Assembly: GCA_021793515.1 (NCBI GenBank)
Contig: JAJYSP010000027.1
Span: forward strand, 1 to 33,329
From: Actinomycetes bacterium
Lineage (GTDB): Bacteria; Actinomycetota; Acidimicrobiia; Acidimicrobiales; RAAP-2
DNA: 33,329 nt
Direction: 5' to 3'
Shown: positions 9,140 to 15,766 of the stretch, one piece after another
Numbering within the stretch: the stretch's first letter is position 1
How the letters are laid out: each line of letters starts with the position of its first letter
The notes under the pieces: generated by a model
Database searches by the model: none
The model's input: only the letters and a program-made list of their open reading frames with translations
What the model was told of the DNA's origin: nothing
Translations under genes and position numbers: made by a program

Positions 9140-9874
9140 GTGGTCGCTGAACGTCTACTCGAGATTTTTGCACTCATGGCGACCCACGAACGAGAGAATC
9201 CCCATGGTGTGCCGCTCTGCGTCGTGGCACAACAAGTCACCGAATTGAGTGGAGCCGGAATCTCCATCACGTCAAATGACGACACATGGACAAAGTTGTG
9301 TACGAGTAACCGCGTCGCCCAGAGTTTGATGGACCTGGAGATCACGCTCAAGGAGGGACCCGGACATGAGGCCAGTACGAACGGCACGGCGATCGAAGTC
9401 GCCGACCTCTCGGACAGAAGCCATCGGTGGCCGTTCTATTCGCCCGGGGCCGCCGATCTCGGCGTGCGCGCAGTCTTTGGCTTCCCCATTCAGATTGGTG
9501 CAAGTGTCTTCGGCGCCTTGAGTCTGTACCGTGACAGCACGGGACCACTCAGCGAGAAGCAGTCGTCGGACGCCTATCTGATGGCATCGATTATTGGTCG
9601 TGCGGTGTTGGCAATGCAAGCCAGCGCCCTCCGCAGCACCATCAGCGACGAACTTCAAGGTCGGGCCGCTCTCGATTTCTCCTTTCATCAGGCGGCCGGC
9701 ATGCTCTCGGTACAGGCGAAGCTGTCGATCAAAGACACGCTCGTCATGCTGCGCTCGCACGCGTTCGTGCTTGACCTGTCTCCTTCAGAACTCGCACAAC
9801 GCGTCATTGAAGGTGAGACCCGTTTTGACCTTACGGCTAATCAGTGGACTGAGGCTCGATGGAAAAACAATTGA
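9140..9874 (+). CDS. GAF-ANTAR transcription antitermination regulator (first of a pair)
   Basis: A 244-residue protein with a GAF sensor (about residues 8-160; EGPGHEAS, RWPFYSPGAADLGVRAVFGFP and GALSLYR are typical of the actinobacterial group). A C-terminal ANTAR helical bundle follows (about 180-235; FHQAAGMLSVQAKLSIKDTL and the AFVLDLSPSELAQRVI segment). ANTAR domains bind paired hairpins in nascent RNA and prevent termination. The GTG start at 9140 has AGAGG upstream. It is followed 81 bp later by a paralogue of the same architecture and orientation, suggesting co-transcription. The signal bound by the GAF domain and the RNA target are unknown. Confidence 0.85.
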   Translation: MVAERLLEIFALMATHERENPHGVPLCVVAQQVTELSGAGISITSNDDTWTKLCTSNRVAQSLMDLEITLKEGPGHEASTNGTAIEVADLSDRSHRWPFYSPGAADLGVRAVFGFPIQIGASVFGALSLYRDSTGPLSEKQSSDAYLMASIIGRAVLAMQASALRSTISDELQGRAALDFSFHQAAGMLSVQAKLSIKDTLVMLRSHAFVLDLSPSELAQRVIEGETRFDLTANQWTEARWKNN

Positions 9875-9955
9875 GAATGGAACTAGCGTGGGAACGTTCG
9901 GTGGTTCGCCTCAGTCGCTCGCCGTCAATAGGGGACCATCCATGTTGAGAGAGCC

Positions 9956-10681
9956 ATGCCTAGAGAGTCACTAATAATCAACACGCTCGTCGAATTGGCC
10001 GACAATCTCGTCGATCACTTTGACGTCATTGAGATTCTCACTTTGCTGAGCGATCGCTGCGTCGAAGCCCTGGACGTGGACGCCGCGGGAGTCCTGCTGG
10101 CCTCGCCCGGAGGAGAGTTGCAGTTTGTGGCGTCTTCGAGCGAATCGATTCGAATACTGGAGCTATTCCAAATCCAAACGAACGAAGGTCCGTGCGTGGA
10201 CTGTTTCCGCAGCGGTGCGCCCGTGGTTAACGTTGCCCTCAGCGAAGCGAACGGGCGCTGGCCTCTCTTCTCGCCCCGAGCGATCGAACACGGATTTCAC
10301 TCGGTGCACAGCCTTCCACTGCGACTTCGAGGCCGTATCATCGGTGCGCTCAATCTCTTTCGAACGCTGCAGGGCTCTATGGGAGACGAAGACGTCGCCG
10401 CGGCCCAGGGACTTGCCGACGTGGCGACGATTGCCGTACTTCAACACCGGGCATCGCTCGACGCCAACACACTCAACAAGCAACTCGATAATGCCCTCAC
10501 CAGTCGCATCGTGATTGAACAGGCCAAGGGCATCATCACAGAATGGACACACTGCGGAATGGACCAGGCCTTTAGTCGGCTCCGTTCTCACTCGCGCAAC
10601 CACAACGAAGAACTCACGAAAGTCGCCACTGCGATCGTCGCCGGGACACTCAGCTCAAGTGATTTAGATAAACCGAAATAA
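9956..10681 (+). CDS. GAF-ANTAR transcription antitermination regulator (second of a pair)
   Basis: A 241-residue paralogue of the preceding gene. The GAF domain covers about residues 20-165 with the signature EGPCVDCFRSGAPV, RWPLFSPRA, and LPLRLRGRIIGALNLFR. The ANTAR domain is about 175-232 (the LTSRIVIEQAKGIITEW stretch, then AFSRLRSHSRNHN). Its ANTAR is closer to the family consensus than that of its neighbour (the IEQAKGII motif is intact). Two Cys residues in EGPCVDC are absent from the first paralogue, so the two may sense different signals. Expected to be an RNA-binding antiterminator in the cytoplasm. The ATG start lacks a strong ribosome site. Confidence 0.88.
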   Translation: MPRESLIINTLVELADNLVDHFDVIEILTLLSDRCVEALDVDAAGVLLASPGGELQFVASSSESIRILELFQIQTNEGPCVDCFRSGAPVVNVALSEANGRWPLFSPRAIEHGFHSVHSLPLRLRGRIIGALNLFRTLQGSMGDEDVAAAQGLADVATIAVLQHRASLDANTLNKQLDNALTSRIVIEQAKGIITEWTHCGMDQAFSRLRSHSRNHNEELTKVATAIVAGTLSSSDLDKPK

Positions 10682-10994
10682 CGGCCTCCGATTCGCCCCG
10701 ACTTCAGTTGGCACCGTGATACGCCCCCGTGTTCTTTTCCGCGCTGTCTCTTGGGTTCGAGCCGTCGGGTTCGTCAGGAACAACTCGAACATGATCGGTG
10801 AAAGGTGGTTGATACTCGAGCGGCGTCGCTTGAGAATGTGCGGGGACCCCGGGTGAAGTCAACGATTGTGTTCGTACAGTCGAGCGTCGTCCACAAATGG
10901 AAGACTCAGCACTGGGCGGGTTCTTCAACTGAAGCCCACGGACCTCGATCCAAGCTTCCGGACCTCGATGTCGGATGTCGATTGATTGATTACT
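10682..10994. other. Intergenic, no gene seen
   Basis: No convincing open frame on either strand. I saw no hairpin directly after the ANTAR gene. Composition is mixed. Possibly decayed sequence next to the repeat that follows. Confidence 0.4.
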
Positions 10995-11062
10995 CGACGG
11001 ATTAGGCACCAGACAGTACGAGGGCCCAGGCAATTCCTGGGCCCTCGATATTCGTGGCGGGG
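10995..11062. repeat. Imperfect second copy of the tRNA-fMet 3' end plus terminator
   Basis: Ungapped alignment with 12093-12160, 54 of 68 positions identical by hand count. It spans CGACGGA, AGTACGA, the GGCCCAGGC hairpin arm, CCTGGGCC, TCGATATT and GTGGCGGGG. In the downstream copy the last nine bases are the 3' acceptor strand of the tRNA. Similarity stops inside the acceptor stem, so this copy holds only a tRNA stub. Confidence 0.8.
11019..11047 (-). terminator. Strong hairpin, duplicate of the tRNA terminator
   Basis: CGAGGGCCCAGG (11019-11030) and CCTGGGCCCTCG (11036-11047) form a perfect 12-bp stem with a 5-nt loop. The stem matches the tRNA-fMet terminator except at one compensated pair (G-C instead of A-T), which suggests that pairing has been kept. 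No T-tract. It could end transcripts arriving from mazF on the minus strand. Confidence 0.6.
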
Positions 11063-11353
11063 AAACCGTGGCGAAGTGCCAACGTGGAACGAGTTAGTGC
11101 CCAACTTCCCTGGTTGGAGCTCCCGCACACCCCGGTTGCACACCCCTCTGCACACTCCCATCAATGTCTGATTCCTGCAGAGTTCAAGGATTGAAATCGG
11201 AGGAGCGATGTCGCCAACGTGGCGACACGCTGTGGCCAGTTGTCGTCGGAGGGCCAACGTGACAGACACCCCTTGCACTGGCTGTGTCCGCCTTGACTCG
11301 AGTGAGAGCTCGGAACGATTATTCAATTTCCTCACTTCAAGCGGCCTCAGTTG
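11063..11353. other. Intergenic between tRNA-end repeat and mazF, no gene seen
   Basis: About 290 bp downstream of the mazF stop. Small open frames have no family resemblance. I looked for the rest of a decayed tRNA on the minus strand (a T-arm of the GGTTCNAATCC type) and did not find it. Confidence 0.4.
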
Positions 11354-11701
11354 TCAGAGGGCGAGGTGGAGCCGAAGTGCCTCATCAAGTTCAGCCATCA
11401 AGTCTTGAGGGACTTCTCCAATCGCGTATCCAAGTCGCTCCAAGGAAATCGACCGGACTTGCTCTGCCTGGGCCTTGGAGTCGTGCTCCAGTCCGGTCAA
11501 GTTTGCAGGAAGCAGGACTTGAAATGGGTAGACGCGCGAGATGTTCGAGGTCACCGGCACGACGGTGATGACACCCTGGCCAGTTCGTTCGGCGGCAACG
11601 TTCGCTCCGTCGTTACTGACAATGACGGCGGGTCGTCGCTTGTTGGCCTCTCCGCTCTTCGCGGGTTCTAGGTTGACCACGTGGATTTCACCTCGGCGCA
11701 C
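11354..11701 (-). CDS. mazF: MazF/PemK-family endoribonuclease toxin
   Basis: A 115-residue toxin expected to cut mRNA at short sites and halt growth when not neutralised. Family blocks: RRGEIHVVNLEP at the N-terminus (beta1), KRRPAVIVSND with the conserved RPAVIVSN, then ITVVPVTSN. The C-terminal stretch is AEQVRSISLERL followed by the usual terminal helix. I chose GTG 11701 because it overlaps the antitoxin stop by one base (TAGTG), the normal coupling in this family; the longer frame to 11767 would run into the antitoxin gene. The partner lies directly upstream. The cleavage specificity cannot be read from sequence. Confidence 0.9.
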   Translation of the reverse strand: MRRGEIHVVNLEPAKSGEANKRRPAVIVSNDGANVAAERTGQGVITVVPVTSNISRVYPFQVLLPANLTGLEHDSKAQAEQVRSISLERLGYAIGEVPQDLMAELDEALRLHLAL

Positions 11702-11916
11702 TAGCGCAGTCCATCTGAGGCGGTCGAATCCCAGAGCTGTTGGTCCTCGACTGACCACTCGGCCCACGCACTCTCGTAAGCAGCCTCGAGGCCCGTCGCT
11801 CTAAGCAGTCGAACAGCCTTATGTAGTGCAGCCGAGCGAGAAGGAAGTCCCTTCTCGGTGGCGTACGCGTCAAGGAAGGCAACATCTTCGTCCGGCAAAC
11901 TCATGCTTACTTTCAT
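11701..11916 (-). CDS. mazE: MazE-type ribbon-helix-helix antitoxin
   Basis: A 71-residue antitoxin. The N-terminal ribbon-helix-helix (MKVSMSLPDEDVAFLDAYA, then a SRSAALHKAVRLLR helix) binds DNA. The acidic, Trp-containing C-terminal tail (AYESAWAEWSVEDQQLWDS) would wrap the toxin and block its active site, as in mycobacterial MazE proteins. The stop codon overlaps the mazF start by one base, so the two are translationally coupled. The start ATG lies in a perfect inverted repeat that is a likely autoregulatory operator. Confidence 0.88.
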   Translation of the reverse strand: MKVSMSLPDEDVAFLDAYATEKGLPSRSAALHKAVRLLRATGLEAAYESAWAEWSVEDQQLWDSTASDGLR

Positions 11917-11939
11917 ACTTCAATACTACCAGAAGTATG
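11914..11939 (-). promoter_or_regulatory. Probable mazEF autoregulatory operator
   Basis: CATACTTC (11914-11921) and GAAGTATG (11932-11939) are a perfect 8-bp inverted repeat around a 10-bp spacer. The mazE start codon is inside one arm. Between the arms the minus strand reads TGGTAGTATT, which resembles an extended -10 element. Autorepression by MazE/MazEF at such a site is typical of the family; binding here is inferred. Confidence 0.65.
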
Positions 11940-12092
11940 CGAGTTAGATGTCATAGGTGGACCACTCGCCAAGGGCGTGTCCTCGTGGCCCTACGTGAAC
12001 CCGAGCGCCCAGCAAATCCATCCTCGGCAAACTCGCGACCGAGGCCACACAGTGGACACGCGGATGTCGAGGACCTTGGCGGGTTAGTTGCG

Positions 12093-12149
12093 CGACGGAA
12101 TCCGTTCCGGATAGTACGAAGGCCCAGGCTCAGCCTGGGCCTTCGATAT

Positions 12150-12160
<11 letters not shown>
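12093..12160. repeat. tRNA-fMet 3' end plus terminator, partner of the repeat at 10995-11062
   Basis: The intact member of a direct-repeat pair with about 1.03 kb between the copies. It contains the tRNA acceptor 3' strand with its encoded CCA (12150-12160) and the terminator hairpin. The interval enclosed by the two copies contains mazEF. Confidence 0.75.
12118..12144 (-). terminator. Terminator hairpin downstream of tRNA-fMet
   Basis: GAAGGCCCAGGC (12118-12129), loop TCA, GCCTGGGCCTTC (12133-12144): a perfect 12-bp stem beginning a few bases after the tRNA 3' end on the minus strand. There is no T-tract, as is common in high-GC actinobacteria. Confidence 0.8.
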
Positions 12161-12226
<66 letters not shown>

Positions 12227-12576
12227 ATGGGAGACCCATCTTAGCAGCCAACACCGTTGGTAAAAAACAGTTCTCGAATTACCCACGGTTGCTGACGCCG
12301 CAAATAGATTCGCCCTGCGAGCGCACCTTCCACTTTCTGGTGCTCTGTGATGCGGTCGACTGCGCCCGAGGAGACAATGTCGAAGAATTCCTTTTGTCCA
12401 CCTCGACGCCGATCAACTCGACCACGAGCCGCACAACCGAGCCGTTTCACGTCGAGTCCACTGGACACGCGAGGCTGACAGATTGATGTCCTCGCGCGGC
12501 CCAACTACTCACGTCGGAGGACGAACTCAGGGGACATCGATGCGACACCGTCTCGCGATCAACGCCAAAGAAACGG
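12227..12576. other. No gene seen; promoter side of tRNA-fMet and of the hydroxyproline operon
   Basis: Short open frames here have no recognisable domain. One in-frame extension of the next gene (from 12483) crosses this DNA, but its first 47 codons have no family similarity. The tRNA promoter must lie just right of 12226 on the minus strand; I could not fix it. Confidence 0.45.
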
Positions 12577-12607
12577 TAGACACCAACAAGCTAGCGATCT
12601 GTAATAT
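12577..12607 (+). promoter_or_regulatory. Candidate sigma70-type promoter for the 3-hydroxyproline operon
   Basis: TAGACA (12577-12582) and TAATAT (12602-12607) with a 19-bp spacer, slightly longer than ideal. The start codon ATG is at 12624, so the predicted 5' leader would be very short. The -10 element is inside the candidate GntR operator, which would fit direct repression. Confidence 0.4.
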
Positions 12608-12615
12608 GTGGTACA
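12600..12615 (+). promoter_or_regulatory. Candidate GntR-family operator (plus-strand operon)
   Basis: TGTAATATGTGGTACA is a partial palindrome with perfect TGTA...TACA ends. Its first 14 bases match TGTAACATGTTATA (minus strand, 22163-22150, between gntR and the dehydrogenase genes) at 11 of 14 positions. GntR/FCD regulators typically bind short GT...AC palindromes of this sort. Assignment to the local GntR protein is inference. Confidence 0.45.
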
Positions 12616-12623
12616 TTTCCTCG

Positions 12624-13751
12624 ATGTCGAGGATCCAACGCATCGATGTCTTTACTTACGACCTGACGTACGCCCACGGTGACTACGTCATGTCTGGTGG
12701 GCGCGTCATTCAGACCCTCCAAAGCACCGTCGTACGGGTAACGACCGAGTCGGGTGTCGAGGGTTTCGGTGAGGTCTGTCCACTCGGTGCGAACTACTTG
12801 CCCGGATACGGCGCCGGTGCCCCGTCGGTCATCGCCCAGTTCGCGTCGTCGCTGCTCGGGTTGGACGTGGAGAACCTCGGGCTGCTCAATCACGCGATGG
12901 ATACCACACTGTCGGGCCACGGCTACGCGAAGTCGGTGGTCGACATCGCCTGCTGGGACGCCTACGGCAAAGTTGTCGGTCAACCGGTCTACACCTTGCT
13001 CGGTGGGCGCCGCCACGACGACCTGCCCCTCTACGTCGCCGTGCCGCTCGACTCGACCGAGGCGATGGCCCAACACGTCATCGCTCGCAAAGCCGAGGGG
13101 ACGCGCAAGTTCCAGCTCAAGGTCGGCGCGGATCCCGCCGACGACGCCTCGCGTGTCGCGGCGATCGTCGCGGTGACCGACGTCGACGACGCGGTCGTGG
13201 CCGACGCCAACTGCGGGTGGCGACTCCAGGACGCCGTCATCGCCGCACGACTGCTTGAGAGCATGGATCGCGTCTACCTCGAACAGCCCTGTCGCACCCT
13301 GGAGGAATGTCTGATCGTGCGCGAACGCACGACACTGCCCATGATCCTCGACGAGGTCATCACCGACCCCCAGTCACTGATCCGGGCCTACAACGCCAAA
13401 GCGATGGAGGCGATCAACCTGAAGATCAGTCGCGTCGGTGGCTTAACCAAGGCCAGGTTCATGCGCGAACTCTGCCAGTCCCTCGGGGTGCGCATGACCA
13501 TCGAGGACACTTGGGGCGGCGACCTGACGACCGCGGCCGTGAGCCACCTCGCGACGAGCACCGACCCCGAGCTCTTGTTCGCTGCGTCGTACATGAACGA
13601 CTGGGTCCTCGAACACGTCGCTGGTTACTCCCCCCGTTCTCACGACGGACGCGGTTCGATCAGCCGCGCGGACGTCCCCGGCCTCGGCATCGATGTCGAC
13701 ATCACCGCACTCGGTTCACCCGTGTTCAGCGTCGAGGCGAGCGGGCGATGA
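12624..13751 (+). CDS. Enolase-superfamily enzyme, probable cis-3-hydroxy-L-proline dehydratase
   Basis: A 375-residue member of the mandelate racemase / muconate lactonizing subgroup. Capping domain about 1-125, then a barrel with base K166 (in KFQLK), metal ligands D194 (ADANCGW), E220 (YLEQPC) and D243 (ILDE), and opposite base K267 (NLKISRVGGLTKAR), then IEDTWGG. The YLP segment, GHGYAKSVVDIACWD, EQPC and RVGGLTKAR blocks resemble, from memory, the enolase-type cis-3-hydroxyproline dehydratase of Labrenzia. That reaction gives delta1-pyrroline-2-carboxylate, the substrate expected for the reductase two genes downstream. The ATG at 12624 gives the family length; the frame extends to 12483 without similarity. 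The alternative is an epimerase of 4-hydroxyproline betaine or a related imino acid, from the same subgroup. First gene of a three-gene operon. Confidence 0.75.
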   Translation: MSRIQRIDVFTYDLTYAHGDYVMSGGRVIQTLQSTVVRVTTESGVEGFGEVCPLGANYLPGYGAGAPSVIAQFASSLLGLDVENLGLLNHAMDTTLSGHGYAKSVVDIACWDAYGKVVGQPVYTLLGGRRHDDLPLYVAVPLDSTEAMAQHVIARKAEGTRKFQLKVGADPADDASRVAAIVAVTDVDDAVVADANCGWRLQDAVIAARLLESMDRVYLEQPCRTLEECLIVRERTTLPMILDEVITDPQSLIRAYNAKAMEAINLKISRVGGLTKARFMRELCQSLGVRMTIEDTWGGDLTTAAVSHLATSTDPELLFAASYMNDWVLEHVAGYSPRSHDGRGSISRADVPGLGIDVDITALGSPVFSVEASGR

Positions 13752-13796
13752 TGAGGTCACCGGACGCACTGAACGGGACCGCGGCGGGTCACTGAG

Positions 13797-14813
13797 GTGT
13801 CGGCGAGTCTCGACGCCATCCCCTTCACCGACTACCACACCGCCGGCGAGCCGTTTCGGATTGTCGAGACGGGGGTCGGTCCCATCGAAGGGGCGACGGT
13901 CGCCGCCAAACGCGTCACCGCCCAGGGCTCTGGCAAGATCGACGTCGTGCGACAGCTGCTCTGTCGCGAGCCTCGAGGCCACGGCGACATGTATGGCTGC
14001 TTCGTCGTCGAGCCCGATGACGACGGCGCGGACTTCGGGGTGCTCTTCTTTCACAATGACGGTTACTCGACCGCGTGCGGGCACGGGACCATCGCCCTCG
14101 GCGCCTGGGCGATCCAGGCCGGCCGGGTTGTCGGAGACCCGAACGGGGTGACCCCGGTCAAGATCGACGTGCCCTCGGGTCGGGTCGTCGCGCACGTCAC
14201 CCAGGTCGCCGGCGTCGTCACCTCCGTAGTGTTCGAGAACGTGGTGTCCTACCCGGTGCGCCGTGACCTCGTCGTGGAGACCTCGGTCGGTCCCGTCGAG
14301 GTCGACGTCGCTTTTGGCGGTGCGCTCTACGCATCGGTGTCGGCGTCGGCGCTCGGCTACACGGTCACGCCCGGTCACGCGGCGGCGCTTCGGGCACTCG
14401 GACGCGAGATCAAGTGGGCCCTCAACGACACCGAGGTCGCCGTTCACGCGAGCGACCCCCGCCTGAACGGCATCTACGGCACCATCATCGTCGAAGATCT
14501 GGGTGAGACCGACCGTGGACTCCACCAACGCAACGTCACCGTCTTCGCCGACGGGCGCATCGACCGCTCGCCCTGCGGTTCGGGGACCGCCGCGCGCCTG
14601 GCCCTGCTCGCCGACGACGGGCGCCTCCACCGCGACGGCGAACTCATCCACGACTCGATACTGGGCACGCGCTTCGTCGGCCACTTCCGACCCACCGATG
14701 ATGGGCCGCCGGGCTCGATCCTCCCCTCGATAGCGGGCATGGCGTACCGGACGGGCTCGGGCGTCTTTCGCGTCGACCCCGCCGATCCCATCGGCGCCGG
14801 GTTCCTGCTGTGA
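13797..14813 (+). CDS. Proline racemase superfamily enzyme, trans-3-hydroxy-L-proline dehydratase-like with Cys/Cys pair
   Basis: A 338-residue cytoplasmic enzyme built as two pseudo-symmetric halves. HTAGEPFRIV, RGHGDMYG, the FFHNDGYSTACGHG block (C94), LNGIYGTI and IDRSPCGSGTAARLAL (C260) follow the layout of trans-3-hydroxyproline dehydratases such as human L3HYPDH. In that group the second catalytic residue is Thr; here it is Cys260, the pair expected for a racemase or 2-epimerase. The protein may therefore epimerise 3- or 4-hydroxyproline rather than dehydrate it. GTG 13797 is the start, 45 bp after the enolase-type gene, and the stop overlaps the next GTG (GTGA). Its neighbour, a pyrroline-2-carboxylate reductase, would fit a dehydratase product. 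Family certain, reaction open. Confidence 0.85.
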   Translation: MSASLDAIPFTDYHTAGEPFRIVETGVGPIEGATVAAKRVTAQGSGKIDVVRQLLCREPRGHGDMYGCFVVEPDDDGADFGVLFFHNDGYSTACGHGTIALGAWAIQAGRVVGDPNGVTPVKIDVPSGRVVAHVTQVAGVVTSVVFENVVSYPVRRDLVVETSVGPVEVDVAFGGALYASVSASALGYTVTPGHAAALRALGREIKWALNDTEVAVHASDPRLNGIYGTIIVEDLGETDRGLHQRNVTVFADGRIDRSPCGSGTAARLALLADDGRLHRDGELIHDSILGTRFVGHFRPTDDGPPGSILPSIAGMAYRTGSGVFRVDPADPIGAGFLL

Positions 14814-15754
14814 GCAATGCGTCCATACCCTGGGTGTCGGGCGAGGACCTGTTCGCCACACTCAGCATGGAACAGGCCATCCGGGCCATCCAGCGCGACC
14901 TGCTCGCCGGTCTCGATCCCGCGCACGACCTCGCTCGGGTGATCGACGTCCTCGACCACGGCCAACTGCTCTACATGCCCGCACGCTTCGGTGAGTTCGT
15001 GGGGGCGAAAGTCTCCACGGTGGCCCCGGACAATCCCGCGAACGGACTGGACCGGATCCACGGCATCTACGTGCTCTTTGACGCCGTCACGCTGACGCCC
15101 GTCGCGATGATGGACGGTCAGGCCCTCACCGCGCTGCGCACCCCCGCCGTCTCGGCCGCCGTCGCTGACTACCTCGCGCCAGAGGTGGTCGAGCACCTCG
15201 TCGTCTTCGGCTCGGGCACCCAGGCCTCTGGTCACGTCGAGGCGATGCGCGTCATCCGCGACGTCGCCTCGGTGAGTGTCGTCGCTCGCGATCCACGCCG
15301 TAGCGCCGAGCTCGTAGCGCGACTCATCGCGAGTGGGCAACCGGCTCGTCTCGGAACGCCGAGCGACGTCGCCAGCGCCGAGGTCATCGTCACCGCGACG
15401 ACCGCTCGCACCCCTCTCTTTGACGGCGCGGCGATCCCGGCTGACGCGCTCGTGATTGCCGTCGGCTCGCACGAGCCCGACGTCCGTGAACTCGACACGA
15501 CCACGATCGCGCGCAGCCAGGTGGTGGTCGAGGACCCCACCGTCGCGTTGCGCGAAGCCGGCGACGTGATCATGGCCATCGGCGAGGGCAGGTTCGCCGG
15601 CGCGGCACTGGTCGCGATGCGCGACGTCGTGACCGGTGCGGTCGTCGCCGATCGCACCCGGCCCCGGGTCTTCAAGAGCTCTGGCATGCCCTGGGAGGAC
15701 CTCGTCGTCGCGGCCGAACTGCACCGCTCCCGCGCTGAGACACCCAACCGATAA
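14810..15754 (+). CDS. Ornithine cyclodeaminase/mu-crystallin family, probable delta1-pyrroline-2-carboxylate reductase
   Basis: A 314-residue NAD(P)H-dependent enzyme expected to reduce delta1-pyrroline-2-carboxylate to L-proline, the last step of 3-hydroxyproline breakdown. The substrate-binding half carries K67 in VGAKVST and the ALTALRTPA block. The Rossmann half starts at VVFGSGTQASGHVEAM (GSGTQA at 134-139). EVIVTATTARTPLF and AVGSHEPDVRELD are family-typical. The GTG start overlaps the previous stop by four bases, so translation is coupled. It ends 12 bp from the convergent stop of the aldehyde dehydrogenase. Ornithine cyclodeaminase and alanine dehydrogenase share the fold, but the operon context favours the reductase. 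Confidence 0.85.
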   Translation: MSNASIPWVSGEDLFATLSMEQAIRAIQRDLLAGLDPAHDLARVIDVLDHGQLLYMPARFGEFVGAKVSTVAPDNPANGLDRIHGIYVLFDAVTLTPVAMMDGQALTALRTPAVSAAVADYLAPEVVEHLVVFGSGTQASGHVEAMRVIRDVASVSVVARDPRRSAELVARLIASGQPARLGTPSDVASAEVIVTATTARTPLFDGAAIPADALVIAVGSHEPDVRELDTTTIARSQVVVEDPTVALREAGDVIMAIGEGRFAGAALVAMRDVVTGAVVADRTRPRVFKSSGMPWEDLVVAAELHRSRAETPNR

Positions 15755-15766
15755 CCGCCCGGTCCG

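Noticed and set aside
11019-11150. Second full tRNA gene at the repeat copy
   Set aside because: Only the acceptor 3' strand is recognisable; no T-arm, anticodon arm or 5' acceptor strand could be found on the minus strand.
13716-14861. Long open frame (381 codons) on the minus strand opposite the proline-racemase-type gene
   Set aside because: It is antisense to a gene with clear catalytic motifs, is low-complexity (Arg/Asp/Val/Gly-rich) and matches no family; long antisense frames are expected in high-GC DNA.
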